From NCBI GenBank assembly GCA_020431745.1, contig JAGQHR010000198.1, forward strand, positions 1-6,396: a stretch of 6,396 bases of DNA. Direction: 5' to 3'. Positions 1 to 6,395 of the stretch are shown here, piece by piece. Position 1 is the first letter of the stretch. Each line of letters starts with the position of its first letter. This DNA is from Candidatus Eiseniibacteriota bacterium (GTDB taxonomy: Bacteria; Eisenbacteria; RBG-16-71-46; CAIMUX01). The notes below the pieces were generated by a model. That model was given only the letters and a program-made list of their open reading frames with translations, was not told where the DNA came from and ran no database searches. The translations under genes were made by a program, and so were the position numbers.

Positions 1-1611
1 GCCGACCTCGAATCCCGTGTCTTGGTGCCAACCCGTGAAGTAGACGAGCGCACCGTCCACCGCAAAACGTGCTCCCGCGGGTGCCTGCGATTCGTGCCAT
101 CCACCGTCATCGAAGTCGAAGGACGCTTCCGGATCGGCCAGGTCGAAGTGCCAGAGATCCCGACCGAATTGCCAGCTGTCGCTGAAAGCGAGCAGATCCT
201 CTCCATAGGCGGTGAGACGTTCACAGTTGGAGCCGTCGTCGGTGTTCAGATCTTCCAGCAGCTCGATGGTGCCGGTCGCGACGTCGAGCCGACGTGGTTC
301 GTGCCCCACGCTCGTTCCATCGGTGGCGCCGAAGTACAGGTAGCTCGATGTTCCGAAGAGCAGGTTGGGGAAGCAAGGACCGTTCGGATTGACCGCCACT
401 TCCTGCGTCGTTCCCGTCGTGCCCAGGGTCTTCCAAAGCTCGGAGCCTGTCGAGCTCGCGGGGCTTGCCCGGAAGAACAGCGTACCGCCGGCTTCCACGA
501 AAGTGGCCGGACTCGTGTCATCCAATCCTGGTGTGCAGTCGTCCACCATCTGGGTCCCCGGCGAGGTGCCGTCGGTCTTCCAAGGTTCATCGCCGTGAAC
601 GCCATCGTCCGCGGCGAAGTAGACCTCGCCGTTGTAGCCGAAGAAGCCCCGCGAGAACCATGCGCACGACCGGTATCCGGGGTTGATGTCGCGGATGAAC
701 TGCACAGCGTTTCCGTTCGTTCGGTATGGCTCCAAGCCGAGATCGTCGGTTCGCGCCAGGAAGTACGCCCACCCGTCGATCGTCGTGAATCCCTCCGGCC
801 GGGACCATCCTTCACCGGGCTCCAGATCGCGGACGAGATAGGTTCCCGCTTCCGTGCCGTCGGATCGATGAGGTTCCAGTCCGGCGAGCTCGTCGAGCGC
901 ACGGAACACGACGAGCCCGTTCACCTCTTCGAGGTCGTAGGGAAAGGACCCCTCGGGACCGGGAAGGATGTCTTTGACCATGCGGGTGCCGGCGGAACTT
1001 CCGTCCGTCAACCAGAGCTCGCGACCGTGGATTCCGTCGTCGGCGGAAAAGAAGAGGAAGCCTCCCGCAACGACACCGAGGTCGGGGAAAGAGTCGCCCG
1101 TCGGATTGATGTCCTTGAGGAGACGCGTCCCTCCCGGGCTGCCGTCGCTGGCCCAGAGCTCCGTCCCGTGCGTGTCGTCGGCGAATTCGAAAACGGCCCG
1201 TCCCCCGATCTCGATGATCAGGCCCACGCTCCACAGGGATTCCGGCGCCACCGCGAGCTCGACCGCTCCGTCCCCGTCCACCACGTACAAGTGTTTCCGG
1301 TTGTCGCCCCCCGAAGGGGATCCGGAGAAGAAGACGTGACCGGCAGCCCAGAACGGGGCCGTTCGATACTCATCCAGCTCCGGAGTATCGAGGAGCGTCC
1401 AACCGGTCGCCGGCTCGTACCTGACGATCCCGACCCGGGGGCCGGTGACTGAAAGGTAGTGGGTTCCGGGGACCGTCATCACGTCCCAATCGACCCAGCT
1501 GTCTCCCGCGGTCTGATCGAACAGCAGCTGAGGGCTGGCGGCGACCAGTCGGGCACACCCTCCCAGAACGAGGGCAGTGCCCAAGACAGTTCTGATGGAG
1601 CAACGGAACAT
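1..1611 (-). CDS. ELWxxDGT-repeat secreted protein or lipoprotein, 3' end outside the window
   Basis: The frame is open from the ATG at 1611 to base 1 (537 codons, no stop), so the C-terminus is missing. The N-terminus (MFRCSIRTVLGTALVLGGCA) is a signal peptide: a charged start, a hydrophobic stretch, then LGGC with Cys19 as a possible lipidation site; VAA/S at residues 24-26 is an alternative signal peptidase I site. From about residue 140, eight repeats follow, anchored at residues 151 (ELWASDG), 198 (ELWLTDG), 245 (LEPHRSDGT), 293 (LEPYRTNG), 341 (DEPWKTDGT), 390 (ELWKTLGT), 437 (HEPRRLD) and 484 (DLWHFD). The spacing is 47-49 residues. Each unit also has a 'hydrophobic-FF/YF-A-DD-x-HG' strand before the anchor and 'KDI-P' after it. 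This matches the ELWxxDGT repeat family (TIGR04534), known from large exported proteins of unproven function; a beta-propeller-like fold is an inference. GGAG lies 8 nt before the 1611 ATG. An in-frame ATG at 1626 lacks such a site. The gene is divergent from the FG-GAP gene. Confidence 0.88.
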   Translation of the reverse strand, partial: MFRCSIRTVLGTALVLGGCARLVAASPQLLFDQTAGDSWVDWDVMTVPGTHYLSVTGPRVGIVRYEPATGWTLLDTPELDEYRTAPFWAAGHVFFSGSPSGGDNRKHLYVVDGDGAVELAVAPESLWSVGLIIEIGGRAVFEFADDTHGTELWASDGSPGGTRLLKDINPTGDSFPDLGVVAGGFLFFSADDGIHGRELWLTDGSSAGTRMVKDILPGPEGSFPYDLEEVNGLVVFRALDELAGLEPHRSDGTEAGTYLVRDLEPGEGWSRPEGFTTIDGWAYFLARTDDLGLEPYRTNGNAVQFIRDINPGYRSCAWFSRGFFGYNGEVYFAADDGVHGDEPWKTDGTSPGTQMVDDCTPGLDDTSPATFVEAGGTLFFRASPASSTGSELWKTLGTTGTTQEVAVNPNGPCFPNLLFGTSSYLYFGATDGTSVGHEPRRLDVATGTIELLEDLNTDDGSNCERLTAYGEDLLAFSDSWQFGRDLWHFDLADPEASFDFDDGGWHESQAPAGARFAVDGALVYFTGWHQDTGFEVG

Positions 1612-1616
1612 GCCTG

Positions 1617-1620
1617 AATC
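1617..1620 (-). promoter_or_regulatory. Ribosome binding site of the ELWxxDGT gene
   Basis: On the minus strand GGAG lies 8 nt before the ATG at 1611. The competing in-frame ATG at 1626 is preceded by a pyrimidine run (GTTCCTCC) with no purine-rich site, so the site decides the start in favour of 1611. Confidence 0.5.
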
Positions 1621-1954
1621 TCCCATGGAGGAACACGGTTCTCGGTTCTTTCCCAGGAGTTCGCGGAATTCCGGTCGGGGAGAGGACACGAAAAATCTCG
1701 GGTCGCTGCCGGCCGCGAGCAGGTCTGGGATCGTCGTGACCAATCCGGGGCCGGGTGCTCGCCGGGGGAGCGCGGTCCCATGCTCGCGCGTGATCCTCTC
1801 TCCAGGGCTGTCATGCGCCCGATGTGAGCTTCCACTCTCCGCGCGGGCCGTCGCCAACTCATCTATCTGGCCTGTAGTCACTTACGTTCGAATCAGCCCC
1901 CATCGGTGAAGCACTGGGCGTGGTCCGTGGAGCGCGGATTCTCCATTTGGACTC

Positions 1955-1976
1955 ATACAACAGAAAATTGTTGTAT
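1955..1976. promoter_or_regulatory. 8-bp inverted repeat, candidate operator
   Basis: ATACAACA (1955-1962) and TGTTGTAT (1969-1976) are perfect inverted copies around the 6-nt centre GAAAAT. The flanks TC and CA at 1953-1954 and 1977-1978 add one more matching pair after a mismatch. The site sits in the only clearly AT-rich patch of the intergenic region, about 88 bases before the start of the FG-GAP gene. The size and symmetry suit a dimeric helix-turn-helix regulator. The short leader and absence of a T run argue against a terminator. No regulator is identified. Confidence 0.5.
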
Positions 1977-1979
1977 CAT
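1974..1979 (+). promoter_or_regulatory. Possible -10 box for the FG-GAP gene
   Basis: TATCAT differs from TATAAT at one position and would place transcription start near 1986, with a leader of about 78 nt. It overlaps the right arm of the inverted repeat, as expected if a repressor blocks it. No good -35 box is found at the usual 16-18 nt spacing; TTGGAC at 1947-1952 is 21 nt away. The call is therefore weak, and the promoter rules of this lineage are not known from the sequence. Confidence 0.25.
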
Positions 1980-2049
1980 CTGTGCGTCCCCGGCAATCCG
2001 CCCATCTGACTCCGCCGGCAGGTGAAGACCACCTCGCCAGAACCCAACG

Positions 2050-2056
2050 AAGGAGG
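2050..2056 (+). promoter_or_regulatory. Strong ribosome binding site that sets the FG-GAP gene start
   Basis: AAGGAGG is a full match to the 16S rRNA tail and ends 7 nt before the ATG at 2064. The ATG at 2022, 14 codons upstream in the same frame, would put this site inside the coding sequence and would put a polar stretch before the signal peptide, so 2064 is preferred. Confidence 0.8.
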
Positions 2057-2063
2057 CCTCCAT

Positions 2064-4718
2064 ATGGTTCGGAACCCCGGGCGATCTGTTTTCGCCGGAC
2101 TGCAGGCCCTGATCGTCTCGAGTGCGCTCCTCGCGTTCTCGGCGGTCGGTCCCGGCGCCAGCGCCAATCAGCTTTTCCAAACTTGGATCGGATATGAGAC
2201 CGGCACATTCCTGAACGGGCGCTATCCCTGGGCCGCTCGGTCGGCGGACCTCGACGGAGACGGAGCGGAGGATCTCGTGATCGCGAGCTGGCCGCTGTCT
2301 CCCGGTTTCAGTGTGCTCTTCGGCGATGGGACCGGCCAATTCGGCCAACCGGTCCGTTACGGCAGCCCGAAATCGGGGCTCGACGTCGCCCTGATGGACT
2401 TCGACGAGGATGGTCTCCTCGACGTGGTGCTCGCAAACACCGGACAGTTCTATGAGGGCTCGGACATCGCCCTCTATCGGAACCTCGGCGGCGGCGTCTT
2501 CGGCCCTCCTCAGCTCATCCCGGTGGGAACTTGCGCGCTGGGTCTGGCGATCGCGGACTTCGACGGGGATCAACACGACGACATCGCGGTCTGCCTCTAC
2601 CGTGACTTCGGCGCCGAGTCCTCCGTAGCCCTCCTGATGGGTGCGGGAGACGGTACGTTCGCATCCCCCGTTACGGTGCCCGCCGGTCCTGCGCCCTTCA
2701 AAGTGGCGGCGGGCGATTTTACCGGAGACGGGATTCCGGATCTGGCGGTCGCGAACCAGGGAACTCATCGTGCGACCGCGTTGCCGAACCTCGGCGATGG
2801 CACGTTCGGCGCGCCCGTCGCTCTACCGACGGGATTCCCCTGGGCGGGAGACTACTACCCCGTCGTGGTCCTGGCCGACGTCGACCTGGACGGCGATCTC
2901 GATGTTCTCCACACGAGCACGGGCACGCACGATGCTACGCCTCACGCCGGATTCGCCCTGTTCCGCAACGACGGAGCGGGAGGTTTCGCCCCGGTCGAGT
3001 TCGTTTCGTTCGGATTGGACGGGACGGCCGGCGTGGTCTCGTTGGCCGTCACCGATCTCAATGCCGATGGATGGCCCGACATCGCCGCGACCCACTTCGA
3101 CAACACCGCGGGCGGTGGTTTCATCGTCGCGTTCGGGGACGGCGCGGGCGGCTTTCTCCCCGGCACGATCTATCCCTCGGGACAGCTGCCGTGCGGTGTG
3201 GTACCGATGCAGACGGATGCCGATGGAACCGTCGATCTAGTCGTGCTCGCAAACTCCTCGCTGGAGGTGACGGTGCATCCCAACCCGGGCAACGGCCTGT
3301 TCGAGACGCCGCCGATCCGGGTCGTCCAGTCGAACATCTACAAGCTCCATATGGACGCTGCGGATCTCGACGGAGACGACGATCTCGACATCGCGGTCTC
3401 TTTCTACGACGGCTTCGGCGGAGGCAACGTCGGGGTGCTGTGGAATGCCGGCAACGGGACGTTCCCCGCCCTCACGCTCTTCGGAGCCCCCAACGAGGCG
3501 CTTGCGGTGAAATGTCGCGATCTGGACGGTGACGGCCGCAAGGATCTGCTCTGGTTCGACGACTGGACCTACGACGCGAAGTGGCGACGAAACCTCGGCG
3601 GAGGCGCTTTCTCACCGGCCGTCTTCACGGTCCCTCTGCCGGACAACTGCGGCGCGGGGGACATCGACGCGGTCGATCTCGACAACGACGGAGATCTCGA
3701 CATCATCGCGACGGAAGACCGGTCCTGCCGGCCGCAGGGCGCACGTTACTTGGACATCGCGCTCAACCAGGGAGACGGCGGCTTCGATCCGGCGTACACG
3801 GTCGATGTCGTGGAGCTGATATCTCGTGAGGTCACGAATGGTGACTTCGATGGCGACGGCAATCTCGATCTCGCGATCGGCAACTTCGGTTTGTACGGCG
3901 CCCGAAACAAGGTGATCGTCCTCCGCGGCCTCGGCAACGGTCAGTTCCTGCCGCCCGTGTCCTACACGGTAGGCGGCGGTCCGGAGGGAATCATTGCGGC
4001 CGATCTCACCGGAGACGGGATCTTGGACATCGCGACCAACAACACCGGCGCGGATGGTGCCGGCCAGGAGACGGTGTCCGTCCTCCGAGGTCGCGGTGAC
4101 GGCACGTTCTTCAACGCGACGACCTTTCCGGGCTCGTATTCTCCGGACCTCCTGAGCTGCAGCGCCATCGTGGCCGGCGACCCCGACGATGACGGGGACC
4201 TCGATCTCTTGGTCTCGAACTACGCCTCGAACGACGTGTCGTTCCACGAGAATCTCGGCGGCGGGTCGTTCGCCCCCCAGATCCGCTACGGTGTCGGTAG
4301 GAGCCCGTTCGATCTCCTGTATGAAGATTTCACCGGGGATGGAGTTCGGGATCTCGCTGCCTCCGTCTACCTCTTCGACTTCGGCGGGGTGGCCATCGTG
4401 GAGGGCACAATGACACCGACAGCCGACGTGTCGACCGACATCGGGCACGACCCCTTCCGGCTCGTCGTCGAACCGAATCCGGTGGTGCACGGGGCGACGA
4501 TTCGGGTGTCGTCGGCCGATCTCGTCGATGCGATGATCTTCGATGCCGCCGGCCGTCGAGTTCGCGATCTGGACGAGACCGAACCGCTCGGAAGCGAAAC
4601 CGTTCTGCGCTGGGATGGGTTGGATGCCCGCGGCCAGCGGGTCGCCCCCGGAGTGTACTTCGTCCGGGTCGTGACCCGCTTCGGCGAGCAGGTTGGCAAG
4701 GTGCAGGTGATTCGATAA
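2064..4718 (+). CDS. Exported FG-GAP/VCBS repeat protein with C-terminal FlgD/T9SS-type domain
   Basis: The product has 884 residues. Residues 1-34 form a signal peptide (R3 and R7, hydrophobic core about 9-29, cleavage after ASA at 34). Fourteen Asp-rich calcium-loop motifs of the D-x-D-x-D-G-x-x-D type follow, starting at residues 62, 112, 165, 218, 272, 331, 383, 434, 486, 538, 594, 647, 706 and 755. Their spacing is 49-59 residues. Most are followed by a 'LxxxN/G' strand and a 'NLGGGxFxxP' or 'GDGTFxxP' turn, the signature of FG-GAP/VCBS repeats (PF13517 type), which build calcium-bound beta-propellers. The motif at 383 begins with Gln instead of Asp. Residues about 802-884 form a tail: EPNP, FDAAGRRVRDL, WDGLDARGQ, then GVYFVRV and GKVQVIR, typical of FlgD-Ig and Por-secretion-tail domains of FCB-group exported proteins. 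The protein is probably at the surface or released; ligand binding or adhesion is inferred and no enzyme motif is seen. Stop TAA is at 4716-4718. Confidence 0.93.
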   Translation: MVRNPGRSVFAGLQALIVSSALLAFSAVGPGASANQLFQTWIGYETGTFLNGRYPWAARSADLDGDGAEDLVIASWPLSPGFSVLFGDGTGQFGQPVRYGSPKSGLDVALMDFDEDGLLDVVLANTGQFYEGSDIALYRNLGGGVFGPPQLIPVGTCALGLAIADFDGDQHDDIAVCLYRDFGAESSVALLMGAGDGTFASPVTVPAGPAPFKVAAGDFTGDGIPDLAVANQGTHRATALPNLGDGTFGAPVALPTGFPWAGDYYPVVVLADVDLDGDLDVLHTSTGTHDATPHAGFALFRNDGAGGFAPVEFVSFGLDGTAGVVSLAVTDLNADGWPDIAATHFDNTAGGGFIVAFGDGAGGFLPGTIYPSGQLPCGVVPMQTDADGTVDLVVLANSSLEVTVHPNPGNGLFETPPIRVVQSNIYKLHMDAADLDGDDDLDIAVSFYDGFGGGNVGVLWNAGNGTFPALTLFGAPNEALAVKCRDLDGDGRKDLLWFDDWTYDAKWRRNLGGGAFSPAVFTVPLPDNCGAGDIDAVDLDNDGDLDIIATEDRSCRPQGARYLDIALNQGDGGFDPAYTVDVVELISREVTNGDFDGDGNLDLAIGNFGLYGARNKVIVLRGLGNGQFLPPVSYTVGGGPEGIIAADLTGDGILDIATNNTGADGAGQETVSVLRGRGDGTFFNATTFPGSYSPDLLSCSAIVAGDPDDDGDLDLLVSNYASNDVSFHENLGGGSFAPQIRYGVGRSPFDLLYEDFTGDGVRDLAASVYLFDFGGVAIVEGTMTPTADVSTDIGHDPFRLVVEPNPVVHGATIRVSSADLVDAMIFDAAGRRVRDLDETEPLGSETVLRWDGLDARGQRVAPGVYFVRVVTRFGEQVGKVQVIR

Positions 4719-4827
4719 CAGCAGCGGCTGCCGTCAAACCCGGAAGGACGGAATAGCCCGTGACGGCGACGGCCGCGGGGAGTGATCCTCGCGGCCGTCC
4801 GCTACTCCGAGGCGGGAGGGCTCGGGG
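4719..4827. other. Intergenic region between convergent genes
   Basis: The 109 bases between the stop of the FG-GAP gene and the stop of the sigma-factor gene contain a strong stem-loop (listed separately). A weaker hairpin pairs CCGAG (4807-4811) with CTCGG (4821-4825) around a 9-nt loop, just downstream of the sigma-factor stop. No gene is seen. Confidence 0.7.
4768..4799. terminator. GC-rich stem-loop, probable bidirectional terminator
   Basis: Bases 4768-4781 pair with 4786-4799 over 14 positions, with one G-U pair on the plus-strand transcript, around the 4-nt loop GTGA. It lies 49 nt after the FG-GAP stop and 28 nt after the sigma-factor stop on the other strand, where a shared terminator of convergent genes would be. 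Neither side has a T run, so it is not a textbook intrinsic terminator; it could act with Rho or simply protect the 3' ends of both messages. Confidence 0.6.
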
Positions 4828-5445
4828 TCAGGACCGCGTTTCGCCGCGGTTGAGCTCGCGCCAAAGCCAGCTCTTCGCAAAGCGCCAGTCCCGTACGATG
4901 GTGCGGGTCGCGACGCCCAGAATCTCGGCCGTCTCCTCGAAGGTCATCCCGCCGAAGTAGATCAGCTCTACGGCCCGGAGCTTGCGCGGATCTTCCGCAC
5001 CCAATCGCTCGAGAGCCTGATCGAGATCCAAGGTGTCGATCGGGATCGCATTCTCGTCGGCCAAAGTAGTCGAAAGGGTCGATGCGGGACGTCCTCCACC
5101 ACGTCGCTGGGCCCGGTGGGCGCGGGCATAGTCGACGAGCACTCTGCGCATCGCCGTGGCCGCCAAGGAGAGCAAGTGTCCGCGTCCTTGGACCCGCGTG
5201 TGCGTTTCCCGCGCGAGCCGGAGGTAGGCCTCGTGCGCGAGCGCGGTAGGGCGGAGGGTGTGCTCCGCTCGTTCTCTCCGCATCAGGCAGCTGGCGAGGC
5301 TCCGGAATTCGTCATAGACCAGGGGGAGAAGCTCGTCGAGGGTGCCCGGCTCTCCTTCGGTCGCCTGGGCAATCACATCCCGGGCGAACCGATCGATGGC
5401 CGCCGTTTCCTCGGGTGTCGGTTCCAGTGAAGGCGTTTCGTTCAT
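4828..5445 (-). CDS. ECF-type RNA polymerase sigma factor (TIGR02999 / PF07638 family)
   Basis: The ATG at 5445 gives 205 residues, close to the usual length of this family (about 190). Region 2 spans about residues 35-112: LLPLVYDEFRSLA at 39-51, RRERAEHTLRPTALAHEAYLRL at 56-77, and GRGHLLSLAATAMRRVLVDYARA at 87-109, the latter covering the -10 recognition and core-binding helices. A variable linker follows (RRGGGRP at 114-120). Region 4 is at about 142-200, with the helix-turn-helix FEETAEILGVATRTIVRDWR (169-188) for the -35 element. These family motifs are clear. It directs RNA polymerase to an unknown promoter set. The gene follows the TPR gene by 23 nt, or 11 nt if the TTG at 5457 is used; that TTG has AGGAG 5 nt before it, whereas the ATG has it 17 nt away, so a 209-residue product is plausible. 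No anti-sigma factor is seen in the window. Confidence 0.92.
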   Translation of the reverse strand: MNETPSLEPTPEETAAIDRFARDVIAQATEGEPGTLDELLPLVYDEFRSLASCLMRRERAEHTLRPTALAHEAYLRLARETHTRVQGRGHLLSLAATAMRRVLVDYARAHRAQRRGGGRPASTLSTTLADENAIPIDTLDLDQALERLGAEDPRKLRAVELIYFGGMTFEETAEILGVATRTIVRDWRFAKSWLWRELNRGETRS

Positions 5446-5462
5446 TCGGTCGCCCAACGGAG

Positions 5463-5467
5463 CTCCT
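5463..5467 (-). promoter_or_regulatory. Ribosome binding site of the sigma-factor gene
   Basis: AGGAG on the minus strand begins 1 nt after the TGA of the TPR gene (5471-5469). It is 5 nt from an in-frame TTG at 5457 and 17 nt from the ATG at 5445. The spacing fits the TTG better. The closeness to the upstream stop suggests ribosomes finishing the TPR gene can reinitiate here. Confidence 0.5.
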
Positions 5468-5468
5468 C

Positions 5469-6395
5469 TCAGGGAACGTCCGTAGCAAAGTGCTGCGCTG
5501 CCCAAGCTGCCAGGGCCGGGAGGTCCCGTCGAGGACCCCGGAGGATCATCTCTTTTTCTTGGGAACCCAAGTGTCGTTCGGCCTCCGAGCGATGGACCTC
5601 GATCTGTTGGCGCTGCACAGGCAACATCGGGATATCGAGTGCGTCCACCACGTGGAGGATACCCTCCAGGAGCTCGGCCGCCGTCTTCCAATCCCCGGAG
5701 GATTCCGCCAACCCGATCAAGGATAGCAGGACCGAGCAAACTCCGTAGTCGTTCCCCAGGCGCAGGCGAAGCTGCAACGCCTCCAGAAAATGATCGCGCG
5801 CCTCCCCGGTGCGGGACAGGGAGGCGCAGGCGTCTCCGAGGTTGTGCAGGCACAATGCGATTCCTGGCAGGTCGCGCGTCTCCCGGTGGACATCCAAGGA
5901 TTCCAGCAGGGGCTGGATCGCTTCCTCGGGCCGTCCGAGGCGTTCCAGGATCCGTCCCAGACTGAAAAGGGACTTCGCCGTTCCCAATCTGTCCTGGAGA
6001 TGCCGATTGATGGCAAGCTGACGCTCATAGAGTGACAGGGCGTCCCCGTATTGTTGCCGCGCCCCCTTGATCGCGGCGACGTTGCCCAGACAGACCGCGA
6101 TCGCAGCCTGATCGCCGAGATCTTCAGAGAGCGCGAGCGCTTCGCGGAAGAGCGATTCCGACTCGTCGATGCGGACCGCGTACCAATAGGCGGCGCCGGC
6201 ATCCCGCAGTGCCCGAGCCAGGCCCGACGACTCTCCCAGCTCCCGCGCCAGTGCGACGGCTCGATCCGCCGCCGCGAACGCCTGATCCTGCTGATTCAGG
6301 ATGGCCCCGAGCCGGGCCGAACCTCCCAAGACGCGGATCTCGTCGCGGGGATCGATCGTGCTCGCCCCTTCCTCCCCACGAATCGCGGCCGACTC
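5469..6395 (-). CDS. TPR-repeat protein, C-terminal part (5' end outside the window)
   Basis: The frame is open from the right edge to the TGA at 5471-5469, giving 308 visible residues. A TTG at 6329 could in principle start translation, but the frame continues in coding style to the edge, so the gene is treated as truncated by the window. At least five tandem tetratricopeptide units with a 40-residue period are visible, beginning near visible residues 60, 100, 140, 180 and 220, with a likely earlier one from about 20. Examples are LGNVAAIKGARQQYGDALSLY and LHNLGDACASLSRTGEARDHF. The units end in patterns such as 'EALALSEDLGD' and 'EALQLRLRLGN', the TPR_12-like style of signalling proteins. 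TPRs bind other proteins. Because this family of sigma factors is often encoded beside Ser/Thr kinases carrying C-terminal TPRs, the missing part may hold a kinase or cyclase domain; that is inference only. No catalytic motif is visible here. It is probably cotranscribed with the sigma-factor gene downstream. Confidence 0.85.
   Translation of the reverse strand, partial: ESAAIRGEEGASTIDPRDEIRVLGGSARLGAILNQQDQAFAAADRAVALARELGESSGLARALRDAGAAYWYAVRIDESESLFREALALSEDLGDQAAIAVCLGNVAAIKGARQQYGDALSLYERQLAINRHLQDRLGTAKSLFSLGRILERLGRPEEAIQPLLESLDVHRETRDLPGIALCLHNLGDACASLSRTGEARDHFLEALQLRLRLGNDYGVCSVLLSLIGLAESSGDWKTAAELLEGILHVVDALDIPMLPVQRQQIEVHRSEAERHLGSQEKEMILRGPRRDLPALAAWAAQHFATDVP

Larger units (their letters stand above)
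1612..2063. other. Divergent intergenic region
   Basis: About 450 bases separate the starts of the two divergent genes for exported proteins. I see no convincing gene in it: the open frames here either run into the coding sequences of the neighbours in another frame or have no recognisable protein features. Most of it is GC-rich like the rest of the window, except an AT-rich island at about 1941-1980 that holds an inverted repeat (listed separately). A 10-bp palindrome centred on an EcoRI-type GAATTC lies at 1664-1673. The region should hold both promoters and leaves leaders of roughly 80 nt (plus side) and unknown length (minus side). Confidence 0.7.

Noticed and set aside
22..1452. 476-codon plus-strand open frame
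   Set aside because: It is antisense to the ELWxxDGT gene. Its translation has no domain, signal peptide or repeat logic, and no ribosome site precedes it; long antisense frames are common in GC-rich genes.
1664..1673. 10-bp palindrome CGGAATTCCG
   Set aside because: A palindrome of this length is expected by chance in a few hundred bases of such composition, and it has no second copy or promoter next to it.
1479..1862. 127-codon minus-strand open frame at the left of the intergenic region
   Set aside because: Its C-terminal part lies over the ELWxxDGT gene in a different frame, and the translation shows no signal peptide or known motif.
2052..2061. Self-complementary GGAGGCCTCC over the FG-GAP ribosome site
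   Set aside because: There is no room for a loop without losing most of the stem, so only about 3 bp could form; it is unlikely to hide the site.
1612..2063. ECF-type promoter (GGAAC plus CGTC) controlled by the sigma factor in this window
   Set aside because: A GGAAC occurs at 1630-1634, but it has no matching -10 element at the usual spacing and is far from the plus-strand gene start. The target sequence of this sigma family is not established.
1953..2768. 271-codon minus-strand open frame across the divergent region and FG-GAP gene
   Set aside because: It is antisense to the Asp-rich repeats; its VEV/DRQ-like runs are the mirror of the DFDGDG codons, and no protein family is recognisable.
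3612..4490. 292-codon minus-strand open frame inside the FG-GAP gene
   Set aside because: Also a mirror of the repeat codons; it starts within the repeat region with no ribosome site and no recognisable fold.
5446..5853. N-terminal extension of the sigma-factor frame
   Set aside because: The frame stays open upstream of 5445, but this part overlaps the TPR gene in another frame and encodes Pro/Gly/Arg-rich sequence unlike the family. The real start is at 5445 or 5457.
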